A DNA stretch of 64,000 nucleotides from Parvibaculum sp045863935 (lineage in GTDB: Bacteria > Pseudomonadota > Alphaproteobacteria > Parvibaculales > Parvibaculaceae): assembly GCF_045863935.1 (NCBI RefSeq), contig NZ_BTVP01000015.1:1-64000 (forward strand). The letters run 5' to 3'. The notes under the pieces were generated by a model. That model had not been told where the DNA came from. It saw only the letters and a list, made by a program, of their open reading frames with translations, and did not search any database. This document shows positions 9,007 through 17,661 of this stretch, piece by piece (positions within the stretch are counted from its first letter, which is position 1; every line of letters starts with the position of its first letter). The position numbers and the translations under genes were made by a program.

Positions 9007-11540
9007 CAACTGCCCTTCCTGACGCTGTTGCCGTCGTCCGAGCGCTGGGCGAAGCGGCGCTGATTGTCCGCGAAGGCGGCAAGGCGCTCTTCCGCGCGGG
9101 CAAAGATCGAGCCCGCCGGGAAGTGGCCGTCCGCGCCGCGCACGCCCGCAGGCGCGCCCATGAGGAGCTCGACGCCTTCTTCCACATGCTCGACAGGATA
9201 GATCGCGAACACGCCGCGTTCCACCGCGTCGACAACATCCTGACGCAACATCAGATGCTTCACATTCGAGGCGGGAATGAGGACGCCCTGGTCGCCCGTT
9301 AGGCCGCGCCGCATGCAGATGTCGAAAAAGCCCTCGATCTTGTCGTTGACGCCGCCGATCGCCTGCACTTCGCCGAGCTGGTTGACGGAGCCCGTGACCG
9401 CGAGGCCTTGCGCAATCGGCGCTTCGGCGAGCGCGGAAATCAGCGCGTAGAGTTCCGCCGAGGAGGCACTGTCGCCATCGACGCCGCCATAGGACTGCTC
9501 GAAGACGACGCTCGCGCTCATGGAAAGCGGTATCTCCGGCAGGAACTGGCCGGAGATGTAACCCGACAGGATGAGCACGCCCTTGGTGTGGATCGGGCCG
9601 CCCAGCGCCACCTCGCGCTCGATGTCGATGACGCGGGCGCTGCCGAGACCCATGCGCACGCGCGCGGTGATGCGGCTCGGACGCCCGAAGGTGATGCTGC
9701 CCATCGAAAGAACGGAGAGGCCGTTCACCTGACCGATGCGCTCGCCCTCGGTGTCGATCATCACGATGTCGCGCGTGATCATTTCGAGACTGCGTTCGCG
9801 CAGGCGGTCGGCGCGGCCGATCTGCGCCTCGACGGCCTCGTCCACATGATCGGCCGTGATGGTCCTGGCGCCCGCGCTGCGCGCGATGTGATCGGCCTCG
9901 CACATGAGATCGACGATGGGACGCATGACCATCGACAGTTTTTCCGCGTCCTCCGCCTGACGCGAGGAACGCTCGATGATGCGGCCGACGCCCGAGCGGT
10001 CGAGCGGCAGCAGGCCTTCCTCGCGGCAGGTGCTGGCAAGCAGGCGCGCATAGAAGAGATCGTTCTCCGCTTCGCGGTCGATCTCGTCCTCGAAGTCGGC
10101 GGCGACCTTGAAGAGTTCGCCGAAGTCCGGATCGAGGTTGCTCAGCACATAATAGAGATAGCGGTCGCCGAGCAGGATCACCTTCACGTTGAGCGGGATG
10201 GGATCGGGCTCGAGGGAGACCGTGCTCACGAGGCTCAGATATTCGCCCGGACTTTCGATGACGAGCTTGCGGCGGCGGATGGCGCGCTTCAGCGCATCCC
10301 ATGCAAACGGCTCGCGCAACAGCTTCAGCGCGTCGATGAGGAGATAGCCGCCATTCGCGCGGTGGAGAGAGCCCGGCTTGATGAGCATGAAGTCGGTGAC
10401 GAGCGCGCCCATCTGCGGCATGTGCTCCACGCGGCCGAGCAGGTTCGCCATGGTCGGGTGATCCTCGTAGAGGATCGGAGCGCCACCGCCGATATAGCCG
10501 CCCGCATCGGCGACATCCTGCGCCCGCGACGTGGCGGCGCCGCCCTTGCGCGCTTCGGCGCTGTTGTCGACGACGACGTTCACCTCGTAGCGGCGGAAGG
10601 GATCGCCCTGCGCGAAGCCGGCGCCACGGCCCTGCATTATCGCCTGCATGGCGGCGATGGCACGCTGCTGCTCGTTCTCGCCTTCGCCGCCGCCGCTCGC
10701 GAACATGCCGATATTGGCGATGAGGTCGGCGGTCACGTCGTCGAACCATTTCCTGACCGCCGGGAGGCCCTCGAAATGCGCGCGCAGTTCACGGATGGAT
10801 TGCGCAACGGCGCGGTCGGCTACTTCGCGGTTCAGGTCGCGGACACGCTGGAAATGTTCCTTCTCCCAGCCCGGAATGCGCTCGATGGTTTCGGCGAGCT
10901 CCTTCTGCAGCGACTGGATCGTCGCCTCGATGCGCTTGCGATCCTCTTCGGGAAGCTTGTTGAACTCGTCGGGTTTCACGACATTGCCGTCATGCACGGG
11001 CGCAAGCGCGAAACCCGCTGGCGTGCGAAGGAGCGCGATGTCCTGCGCCTCGGCTTTGCCCCGCAGTTCCTCGAAGGCCTGCTCCTGGCGCTCCTGGTAT
11101 TCCTCGTCGATGGACTGGCGGCGGTTCTGGTATTCCTCGCTTTCGAGGATCGAGGGGATCGTGACCTTCAGATCCTCGATGAGACGGTCCATGCCCTCCT
11201 TGAGGAGGCGGCCCGTGCCAGCGCCGAGCTCAAGCGCCACGGGCTTGTGCGGGGTCGTGAAATTATTGACATAGACCCAGTCGGAGGGCGCGCGCTCCTT
11301 CATCGCGGCGCTGGCGAGAAAACGCAGCACCGCCTCGTGCTTGCCCGCCCCGTCCGGCCCGAGCACGAAGATGTTGTAGCCCTGGCGGCGGATACCGGTG
11401 CCGAAGCGCAGCGCATCGAGAACGCGCTCCTGCCCGACAAGGCCGGTATGGTCGTCCAGTTCCGCCGTGGTGCCAAATTCGAACTGGCTCACATCGCAGG
11501 CACGATAGAGGAGTTCGGAGGGAACCGGTTCGACCGTCAT
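9006..11540 (-). CDS. LonB-like ATP-dependent protease (AAA + S16)
   Basis: An 844-residue protease. Walker A is at about residues 61-67 (GPDGAGK), with a long charged helical insert at about residues 110-260 and the rest of the AAA module around residues 345-560. A C-terminal Lon proteolytic domain holds catalytic Ser691 (GDSASS) and Lys734 (GVNDKIEG), the S16 dyad. The layout fits the AAA_32/LonB-like soluble family rather than LonA: there is no classical LonA N-domain and no membrane segment. It leads a leftward operon with two Usp proteins, suggesting a stress-time proteolysis module. Substrates are unknown. Confidence 0.88.
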   Translation of the reverse strand: MTVEPVPSELLYRACDVSQFEFGTTAELDDHTGLVGQERVLDALRFGTGIRRQGYNIFVLGPDGAGKHEAVLRFLASAAMKERAPSDWVYVNNFTTPHKPVALELGAGTGRLLKEGMDRLIEDLKVTIPSILESEEYQNRRQSIDEEYQERQEQAFEELRGKAEAQDIALLRTPAGFALAPVHDGNVVKPDEFNKLPEEDRKRIEATIQSLQKELAETIERIPGWEKEHFQRVRDLNREVADRAVAQSIRELRAHFEGLPAVRKWFDDVTADLIANIGMFASGGGEGENEQQRAIAAMQAIMQGRGAGFAQGDPFRRYEVNVVVDNSAEARKGGAATSRAQDVADAGGYIGGGAPILYEDHPTMANLLGRVEHMPQMGALVTDFMLIKPGSLHRANGGYLLIDALKLLREPFAWDALKRAIRRRKLVIESPGEYLSLVSTVSLEPDPIPLNVKVILLGDRYLYYVLSNLDPDFGELFKVAADFEDEIDREAENDLFYARLLASTCREEGLLPLDRSGVGRIIERSSRQAEDAEKLSMVMRPIVDLMCEADHIARSAGARTITADHVDEAVEAQIGRADRLRERSLEMITRDIVMIDTEGERIGQVNGLSVLSMGSITFGRPSRITARVRMGLGSARVIDIEREVALGGPIHTKGVLILSGYISGQFLPEIPLSMSASVVFEQSYGGVDGDSASSAELYALISALAEAPIAQGLAVTGSVNQLGEVQAIGGVNDKIEGFFDICMRRGLTGDQGVLIPASNVKHLMLRQDVVDAVERGVFAIYPVEHVEEGVELLMGAPAGVRGADGHFPAGSIFARAEERLAAFADNQRRFAQRSDDGNSVRKGS

Positions 11541-11718
11541 ATCGTTTGTTCAGCCTTATCTGGTCGTGTATCTCCCGCCCGGACCGGGCGAAGGGCGAGC
11601 TTAACCTCATCGCGATCATGGACAAAGCCGGGGTTTGACCGCAATCGGACAGTTCCGCACAGGCATTTTCTCCGCCGCAATCGACAGACAGGCGGAAGGC
11701 CCTTAAGTTTCGCCTCCC

Positions 11719-12339
11719 ATGACACAGCCGAAGCAGAAGCAGCCAGGACGAAAAGCCGCCGCGCCGCCGCGCGCCTGGCAACGCATGCTGAGCGGACGCC
11801 GGCTCGACCTGCTCGACCCCTCGCCGCTCGATGTGGAAATCGACGATATCGCGCACGGGCTTGCGCGCGTTGCCCGCTGGAACGGGCAGACGATGGGCGA
11901 CCATGCCTTCACGGTGGCCGAACATTGCGTGCTGGTGGACGACATCTGCGCGCGCTTCCGGCCCGGCTGGCCCGCGAAATGGCGGCTTGCGGCGCTGCTG
12001 CACGATGCGCCCGAATATGTGATCGGCGACATGATCAGCCCGTTCAAGGCGGCCCTCGGCATCGACTACAAGGCCTTCGAACACCGGCTGGCAGCGGCGA
12101 TCCATGTGCGCTTCGGGCTGCCCTCCGAACTGCCGCAATCGGTCGAGGAGCAGATCAAGCGGGCGGACCATGCATCGGCCTTTTTCGAGGCGACGCAGAT
12201 CGCCGGTTTTTCGGATGAAGAGGCGGCGCGGCTTTTCGGTCGGCCGAGAGGGCTCACCCCGATCCGCATCGAACCCCTGCCGACGAAGAAGGCGCAGGCG
12301 CGGTTTCTGGCGCGTTTCGAGGAACTGGCGGGCGCGTGA
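11719..12339 (+). CDS. HD-domain phosphohydrolase (YfbR-like)
   Basis: A 206-residue HD hydrolase. The metal ligands are visible: His in AEHCVLVDD (about residue 75), HD in LLHDAPEYVIGD (about 94) and a later Asp in RADHASAFFE. YfbR relatives are 5'-deoxynucleotidases acting on dNMPs, but the substrate here is not fixed by sequence. The last 67 coding bases (12261-12327) recur at 12920-12986 with four mismatches. Upstream, 11541-11718 separates it from the divergent protease operon and probably holds both promoters. Confidence 0.83.
   Translation: MTQPKQKQPGRKAAAPPRAWQRMLSGRRLDLLDPSPLDVEIDDIAHGLARVARWNGQTMGDHAFTVAEHCVLVDDICARFRPGWPAKWRLAALLHDAPEYVIGDMISPFKAALGIDYKAFEHRLAAAIHVRFGLPSELPQSVEEQIKRADHASAFFEATQIAGFSDEEAARLFGRPRGLTPIRIEPLPTKKAQARFLARFEELAGA
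12261..12327 (+). repeat. 67-bp direct repeat, copy 1 (3' end of HD gene)
   Basis: This stretch encodes the C-terminal residues IRIEPLPTKKAQARF onward of the HD hydrolase. A second copy, 63 of 67 bases identical, lies at 12920-12986. The pair flanks the small secreted protein gene. Confidence 0.85.
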
Positions 12340-12449
12340 CGTGTGCAATCAGGTACTCTGTCCCCATGATTAGCCCCGTGATTGCTCGCGTTTCCTTTCG
12401 GTCCGGAGTCTGTTAGCTTTTCTCTGGCCTCTTGGGGGAGAAACCAATC

Positions 12450-12794
12450 ATGCGACAGAAACTGCCGGTTGTTACAACATTGGCGATGTTCGCGTTTGCG
12501 TCGGCGGCGGGCGCTGTCACCCTTACAAATCTGGACGGCAACAGCGTGCAAATCCTGGTTTGCGACGAAAATTGTCCGTCGGACGACGAATATTGGGGAT
12601 CCGCGTTCGATTTTTGGCTAGCGCCGGGCGAAACGAAAACATTCGCGTGCAGCGGCGAGTGTTTCGTCGGGTCTTATTACGACGGACACTCCCCAACCCT
12701 GGGCGACATGGCCGATGCGGACGACGACGAAATGTTTAGCGGTGACGAGCACGGCTACATACAAAATGGGTTCGCTGTGCACACCCCGAAGTGA
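12450..12794 (+). CDS. small secreted acidic Cys-containing protein
   Basis: A 114-residue protein of no family that I recognise. It has a signal peptide (about residues 1-22, cut after FASAAGA) and then a short mature domain with two CxxxC pairs (CDENC, CSGEC) that could form disulfides in the periplasm. A very acidic patch, MADADDDEMFSGDE, near the end could bind cations. ATG 12450 has GGGGGAG ahead of it. Its base composition is less GC-rich than its neighbours, and it lies between two copies of the HD gene's 3' end, which hints at insertion. Confidence 0.72.
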   Translation: MRQKLPVVTTLAMFAFASAAGAVTLTNLDGNSVQILVCDENCPSDDEYWGSAFDFWLAPGETKTFACSGECFVGSYYDGHSPTLGDMADADDDEMFSGDEHGYIQNGFAVHTPK

Positions 12795-13131
12795 GCGGCG
12801 GAGAATCGAGCCCGACACCAATTACAGGCCATTCAGTTACCAATTGCGGGGACACAATACCCAACTCCCCCGCCCGTCGCGGACTTGGGGCCGGGCTAGC
12901 AGCGTTTGAGGGGGCGTCCGATCCGCATAGGCCCCCTGCCGACGAAGACGGCGCAGGCGCGGTTTCTGGCGCGTTTCGAGGAACTGACCGAGGGTCGCGG
13001 CGCCGGTAAGTTACGGTTTCCTCTGGATTTCCGCCCGACTTTGCACAAATCTGTGTTATTGGAATCGTATAGTCGATTCCGAATATCCGCGTCCTTTTTG
13101 TGCCGTCCGATTCGAGATCCCGTCAGAGCGA
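12795..13131. other. intergenic stretch with gene-end duplication
   Basis: This stretch holds 337 bases without an intact gene. It contains the second copy of the HD gene's 3' end (12920-12986) and, nearer the next gene, a 7-bp inverted repeat (GGAATCG at 13061, CGATTCC at 13074) that is a possible operator. I see nothing else. Confidence 0.6.
12920..12986 (+). pseudogene. duplicated 3' fragment of the HD hydrolase gene (repeat copy 2)
   Basis: The 67 bases match 12261-12327 with four mismatches and still read IRIGPLPTKTAQARF in frame, but there is no upstream HD domain. The frame then runs on past the original stop position. It is a gene remnant left by duplication or by replacement of a paralogue. 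Confidence 0.75.
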
Positions 13132-13668
13132 ATGATGATTTATGTAAGCCCCCTCAGTGCGGTTCCGGATGCGATCAGGGAAGTGAAGCCCTCGCATCTC
13201 GTGAGCCTGCTCGATCCCGACACGATGATCGACACGCCGCAGGGCATCCTGCCCACGCAGCATCTGCGCCTCGGCGTGAACGACATTGCCGAGGAAATCG
13301 ACGATCTCGTGCCGCCTGGCGTCGAGCATGTGGCCGAACTCATCGCTTTCGTGCAGGCGTGGGACCGGAAGAGCCCGCTGCTCGTTCACTGCTGGGCGGG
13401 GATCAGCCGCTCGACGGCGGCCGCCTTCATCGCGCTCTGCGCGCTCAATGAGGGGCACCCGGAAGACGAGCTTGCCCGGCTGGTCCGCGCCTGCGGCTCG
13501 CATGCGCATCCCAACCGGCTGATGGTGCGCCATGCCGACAGCCTGCTGAAGCGCGAGGGGCGCATGTCGGCCGCGGTCGAGGCGCTGGGGCCCGGACGCG
13601 CCTGCTGGGAAGGCGAACTCTTCTCCATCCCTCTTCGTCCCGCCGCTCTTCGCACCAGCCGGGATTGA
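13132..13668 (+). CDS. tyrosine/dual-specificity phosphatase-like protein
   Basis: A 178-residue protein with the Cys-based phosphatase loop HCWAGISRST: Cys87 and Arg93 give the CX5R motif after a hydrophobic strand. A candidate general-acid region (SLLDPD, residues 25-30, or GVNDIAEE, residues 48-55) precedes it. The fold resembles bacterial DSP-like phosphatases often annotated as protein tyrosine phosphatases; the substrate is unknown. It lies 6 bases before the NAD regulator and may be cotranscribed with it. ATG 13132 and 13135 are equally possible. Confidence 0.8.
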   Translation: MMIYVSPLSAVPDAIREVKPSHLVSLLDPDTMIDTPQGILPTQHLRLGVNDIAEEIDDLVPPGVEHVAELIAFVQAWDRKSPLLVHCWAGISRSTAAAFIALCALNEGHPEDELARLVRACGSHAHPNRLMVRHADSLLKREGRMSAAVEALGPGRACWEGELFSIPLRPAALRTSRD

Positions 13669-13674
13669 AGCGCG

Positions 13675-14730
13675 ATGGCCGAGGTTGCGTCCAAGCCCTC
13701 CGTCCAGTCCGCCGCCGAAGCGGCGATGCGCGCCGACAAGGCCGTCGTCATCGGGCTCAATGCCGCCATCGTCACCGTTCTGGACTACGAGCCGAAAATC
13801 CTCGTCGTGCCGCATGACGAAGCGGACGGCACGGGCGGCTGGGATGCGCTGCCCTTCGGCCCATTCAATCCGATGGAGCACCGCACGCTCGAAATCGGCT
13901 TGCGCTCCTGGGTGCAGGAACAGACGCAACTCGAACTCGGCTATGTCGAACAGCTCTACACGTTCGGCGATCGCGGGCGGCACGCGCTCGAAATCGAGAC
14001 GCCGGGCGAACATGTCGTCTCGGTCGGCTATCTCGCACTGACGCGCAGCCGCGACGAAGCGACGAAAGGTGCGGCCTGGCGCGACTGGTACCAGCACTTC
14101 CCGTGGGAAGACTGGCGCGACGGCAAGCCGCCGATCGTCGATCAGGTGATCGTGCCACTGCTCCGCGAATGGGTGGCGAAGCAATCGGAAGCCTCGCCGC
14201 AGGAACTCGCGCGCGGCAAGCGGCGCGACCGGATGCGGCTCTGCTTCGGCGTGGACGGCGTTCAATGGGACGACGAGAAAGCGCTGGAGCGCTATGAGCT
14301 TCTCTACAGCGCGGGCCTGCTGCTGGAAGCGGCGCGCGACGGGCGCCCGAACGCGCAACATCTCTTCAAGGGCAAGACGCCGCAACTCGGCCGGCCGATG
14401 CAGTTCGACCATCGCCGCATTCTTGCGACCGCGATGAGCCGGCTGCGCGCCAAGATCAAATACCGCCCGGTCGCCTTCGAGCTGATGCCGACGGCCTTCA
14501 CGCTCTACGAATTGCAAAAGACGGTGGAGGCGCTGCTCGGGCTCCACGTGCACAAGCAGAATTTTCGCCGCCTCGTCGAGAATGCAGGCCTCGTGGAACG
14601 CACGGGCCGCATGTCGACGCGCACCGGCGGGCGGCCCGCCGAGCAGTTCCGCTTCCGCCGCGAGGTGCTGAACGAGCGCCCGGCGCCAGGCCTCAAGCTC
14701 GCCCCCTCGCGCAGCCGCGCGAACAGCTGA
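13675..14730 (+). CDS. nadQ: NadQ/NrtR-type NUDIX-winged-helix regulator of NAD synthesis
   Basis: A 351-residue protein with an N-terminal NUDIX-like domain (about residues 22-165) and a C-terminal winged helix (about 245-330, FTLYELQKTVEALLG...NFRRLVENAGLVERTG). The NUDIX box is degenerate (RSWVQEQTQLELG), so it probably senses rather than hydrolyses a nucleotide. NrtR-family regulators repress NAD genes, and the alphaproteobacterial NUDIX-like form has been called NadQ in comparative genomics. Its position just upstream of nadABC, with two matching palindromes between, supports this. The effector (ADP-ribose or NAD-related) is inferred. Confidence 0.8.
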   Translation: MAEVASKPSVQSAAEAAMRADKAVVIGLNAAIVTVLDYEPKILVVPHDEADGTGGWDALPFGPFNPMEHRTLEIGLRSWVQEQTQLELGYVEQLYTFGDRGRHALEIETPGEHVVSVGYLALTRSRDEATKGAAWRDWYQHFPWEDWRDGKPPIVDQVIVPLLREWVAKQSEASPQELARGKRRDRMRLCFGVDGVQWDDEKALERYELLYSAGLLLEAARDGRPNAQHLFKGKTPQLGRPMQFDHRRILATAMSRLRAKIKYRPVAFELMPTAFTLYELQKTVEALLGLHVHKQNFRRLVENAGLVERTGRMSTRTGGRPAEQFRFRREVLNERPAPGLKLAPSRSRANS

Positions 14731-14790
14731 GCCCGTTTCGCGGCGCTTTTCCGCTTGAATCCCGCCGTTACGCCCCCCTTATAATTGGCA

Positions 14791-14819
14791 TTGACGGGGT
14801 TAATGCTCAGTCGTAGCAT
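14791..14819 (+). promoter_or_regulatory. candidate sigma-70 promoter of nadABC
   Basis: The -35 element TTGACG is at 14791-14796 and the -10 element TAGCAT at 14814-14819, with a 17-base spacer. The -10 lies inside operator 1, so a bound regulator would block RNA polymerase. The predicted leader to nadA is about 120 nt. Confidence 0.55.
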
Positions 14820-14821
14820 AA
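14803..14821 (+). promoter_or_regulatory. NadQ operator candidate 1
   Basis: The 19-base imperfect palindrome has the form ATGCTC-N6-AGCATAA. The same pattern occurs in reverse orientation at 14900-14918. It overlaps the -10 element of the candidate nadABC promoter, a position that fits repression. Confidence 0.65.
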
Positions 14822-14899
14822 GCCTCGAAGTTGAGCCCGGCCCCCCTTCCCGGTCCTCTGGCGACATGAAGATGGGTGTCGGCGTTTTTGATAGCCCCT

Positions 14900-14918
14900 T
14901 TATACTCAGTTGGAGCAT
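14900..14918 (-). promoter_or_regulatory. NadQ operator candidate 2
   Basis: Read on the minus strand this is ATGCTC-N6-AGTATAA, differing from operator 1 outside the N6 spacer at one position. It sits 27 bases before the nadA start. Two spaced sites could support cooperative binding or looping. Confidence 0.65.
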
Positions 14919-14945
14919 ATAGGAGCGCAGCTCAGGGAGGCCGCC

Positions 14946-16019
14946 ATGGCCCTCGCAGGTGAAATGCAGCAGAAGACGGGCGCGCCCAAGCCCGCGGCGC
15001 GCGCGTTCAAGCCGCTGGAGATGCCCGAGCTCGAATATACGCCCGGGCTCGCCAGGGAAATGGCGCCGCTCTACGAGAAGGTGAAGCACGTCATCCCTTC
15101 CATCGAGTGGCCCTTCTTTGCGCCCTATATCCACGCGATCAACAGGCTGAAAAAGGAGCGCGGCGCGGTCGTGCTCGCGCATAACTACCAGACGCCGGAA
15201 ATCTTCCACTGCGTGAGCGACATTGCGGGCGACAGCCTTCAGCTCGCAAAGGAAGCGGCGAAGGTGGATGCGGATGTAATCGTCCAGTGCGGCGTGCACT
15301 TCATGGCGGAAACCTCGAAGCTGCTGAACCCGGAAAAGACCGTTCTCATTCCGGACGTGAAGGCGGGCTGCTCGCTTGCCGATTCGATCACGGGCGCCGA
15401 TGTGCGCCTGCTGCGCGAGAAGTTTCCCGGTGTGCCGGTCGTCACTTACGTGAACACGTCGGCCGAGGTGAAGGCGGAGAGCGATATCTGCTGCACGTCT
15501 TCCAACGCGCTCCAGGTCGTCGAGAGCTTCGGCACGGACCGCGTGCTCTGCATTCCCGACGAATTCCTCGCGAAGAACATCGCGAAACAGACAAGCGTGA
15601 AAATCCTCACCTGGAAGGGCCATTGCGAAGTGCATGAGCGCTTCACGGCGGAGGAGCTTCGCCAGTATCGCCGGGACGATCCGAACATCGTCATCATCGC
15701 GCATCCAGAATGCCCGCCCGAAGTCGTCGAGGAAGCGGACTTCTCCGGCTCGACCTCCGGCATGATCAACTGGGTGAAGGAACACCAGCCCAAGCGCGTC
15801 GTCATGGTGACGGAATGCTCCATGAGCGACAATGTGGCGGTGGAAAACCCCAACGTCGAATTCGTGCGGCCCTGCAACCTCTGCCCGCATATGAAGCGGA
15901 TCTCGCTGAAGAACATTCTCGAGAGCCTCGTCTATATGCGCGAGGAAGTGACGGTCGATCCGGCTGTGGCCGTGCGCGCACGCGCCGCCGTGGAACGGAT
16001 GATCAATCTCGGCAACTGA
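14946..16019 (+). CDS. nadA: quinolinate synthase A
   Basis: A 357-residue [4Fe-4S] enzyme that condenses iminoaspartate with dihydroxyacetone phosphate to quinolinate. The three likely cluster cysteines are visible: QCGVHFMAET near residue 115, HPECPPE near 257 and the first or second Cys of CNLCPHMKR near 310. AHNYQ near residue 77 is the substrate-binding block. ATG 14946 has GGGAGG six bases ahead. It is the first gene of nadABC, 28 bases before nadB. Confidence 0.95.
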   Translation: MALAGEMQQKTGAPKPAARAFKPLEMPELEYTPGLAREMAPLYEKVKHVIPSIEWPFFAPYIHAINRLKKERGAVVLAHNYQTPEIFHCVSDIAGDSLQLAKEAAKVDADVIVQCGVHFMAETSKLLNPEKTVLIPDVKAGCSLADSITGADVRLLREKFPGVPVVTYVNTSAEVKAESDICCTSSNALQVVESFGTDRVLCIPDEFLAKNIAKQTSVKILTWKGHCEVHERFTAEELRQYRRDDPNIVIIAHPECPPEVVEEADFSGSTSGMINWVKEHQPKRVVMVTECSMSDNVAVENPNVEFVRPCNLCPHMKRISLKNILESLVYMREEVTVDPAVAVRARAAVERMINLGN

Positions 16020-16047
16020 GCTTCGGGCTCTGTCTGGAGGTGCCTAG

Positions 16048-17661
16048 ATGGCACAGGGCAACATCGTCGATGCCGGCGACGTTCTGATCGTCGGTGCGGG
16101 TCTTGCGGGTCTCTTCACCGCGCTGAAGCTCGCGCCCCGTCCCGTCACCGTGCTGGCAGGCGCGCCCATCGGAGACGGTGCGTCGAGCGCCTGGGCGCAG
16201 GGCGGCATCGCGGCAGCCATCGAGCCCGGCGACACGCCCCAATCCCACGCCGCCGATACGATCGCGGCGGGTGCGGGCACAGTCGACGAGGAAGCCGCGC
16301 TTTCCATCGCCCAGGAAGCGGCCGTTCGCATCGAGGACCTTCTCCGGCTCGGCGTGCCCTTCGACCGCGACATCGAGGGCAAGCTCGCCGTCGGCCGCGA
16401 GGCCGCGCACAGCCGCCGGCGCATCGTTCATGTGAAAGGCGACCAGGCGGGCAAGGCGATCATGCAGGCGCTCGTCGCCGCGGTGCGCGCCTGCCCCTCC
16501 ATCCGCGTGATGGAGGGCTTGTCGGCCTATGAACTCGCCATTGAGAACGGGCGCGCGGCGGGCGTCTTCGCGCGGCCCGCCCATGCGGCGACGGCGCCGC
16601 AGCCGCTGCTCATCAAGGCGCGTGCCGTCGTGCTCGCGTCGGGCGGCGTCGGCCAGCTTTTTGCCGTCACCACCAACCCCCTGCAGGCGCGCGGCGAAGG
16701 CGTTGCCATGGCGGCGCGCGCGGGCGCCATCATCGCCGATCCGGAATTCGTGCAGTTCCATCCGACGGCGATTGCCTCGATGCGCGATCCCGCGCCGCTC
16801 GTCACCGAAGCGCTGCGCGGCGAAGGCGCGATCCTCGTCAACAAGGCGGGACAGCGCTTCATGTGCGCGATCCATGAGGATGCCGAACTTGGGCCGCGCG
16901 ATATCGTGGCGCGCGCCATCTTCCGCGAGATCGCGGCGGGGCGCGGCGCCTTCCTCGATGCGCGCGCGGCGCTGGGCGAGCGTTTCGCCAGCGCCTTCCC
17001 CACCGTCTACGAGAATTGCCGTTCGCTCGGCATCGACCCGGCGCGAGAACCGATCCCCGTTGCACCGGCCGCGCATTACCACATGGGCGGCATCCTTGTG
17101 GACGCCCGGGGCCGCAGCACCGTCGAGGGGCTGTGGGCCTGCGGCGAGGTCGCCTCCACCGGCATGCATGGCGCGAACAGGCTCGCCAGCAACTCGCTCC
17201 TCGAAGCCATCGTCTATGGCGCGCGCATCGCCGCCGATATCGACGGTTCCGTGCCGGGCGCGCGCGCCGGACGCGACATCGCACCGCCGGTGATTGGCTC
17301 GGCATCGGCGCCCGACACGCCTTTTGCGAGCCAGCTCCGGCAGATCATGACGGCCCATGCCGGTGTCGAGCGCGACGGCGCGGGGCTCGCCTTCGCGCTG
17401 ACGGAAATCGCGCGGCTCGAACGCGCGGCGGGCCCGGCGAGCCTTTTCGGCAATATCGCGACGACGGCAAAGCTCATTGCCGCATGCGCCTATGCGCGCG
17501 AGGAAAGCCGCGGCGGTCACTACCGCAGCGACTTCGCCGAGCCGCGTGCGCCCTGGCGGCACCGCAGCTTCATCACGCTGAAGGAAGCGACGCGCATCGC
17601 CGATGCGGCCATCGAAACTCTCCCCGCTTCGCAAGCGGCCGACGCACAGGTAAGCGCATGA
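16048..17661 (+). CDS. nadB: L-aspartate oxidase
   Basis: A 537-residue FAD enzyme that oxidises L-aspartate to iminoaspartate for NadA. The FAD-binding motif VGAGLAGLFTALKL is at about residue 13, the GASSAWAQGGIAAA loop near 45, and the active-site Arg/His region (HYHMGGI, about residue 342, then GLWACGEVASTGMHGANRLASNSLLE) matches the fumarate-reductase flavoprotein fold. It overlaps nadC by 4 bases. Confidence 0.94.
   Translation: MAQGNIVDAGDVLIVGAGLAGLFTALKLAPRPVTVLAGAPIGDGASSAWAQGGIAAAIEPGDTPQSHAADTIAAGAGTVDEEAALSIAQEAAVRIEDLLRLGVPFDRDIEGKLAVGREAAHSRRRIVHVKGDQAGKAIMQALVAAVRACPSIRVMEGLSAYELAIENGRAAGVFARPAHAATAPQPLLIKARAVVLASGGVGQLFAVTTNPLQARGEGVAMAARAGAIIADPEFVQFHPTAIASMRDPAPLVTEALRGEGAILVNKAGQRFMCAIHEDAELGPRDIVARAIFREIAAGRGAFLDARAALGERFASAFPTVYENCRSLGIDPAREPIPVAPAAHYHMGGILVDARGRSTVEGLWACGEVASTGMHGANRLASNSLLEAIVYGARIAADIDGSVPGARAGRDIAPPVIGSASAPDTPFASQLRQIMTAHAGVERDGAGLAFALTEIARLERAAGPASLFGNIATTAKLIAACAYAREESRGGHYRSDFAEPRAPWRHRSFITLKEATRIADAAIETLPASQAADAQVSA

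Noticed and set aside
9408..12218. 936-residue open frame opposite the LonB-like gene
   Set aside because: Shadow of the protease coding strand; it ends inside the real HD gene in another frame and has no recognisable domain.
12340..13131. Integrated prophage or genomic island around the duplicated gene end
   Set aside because: Only 0.8 kb, with no integrase, phage gene or tRNA nearby; the duplication is reported without that interpretation.
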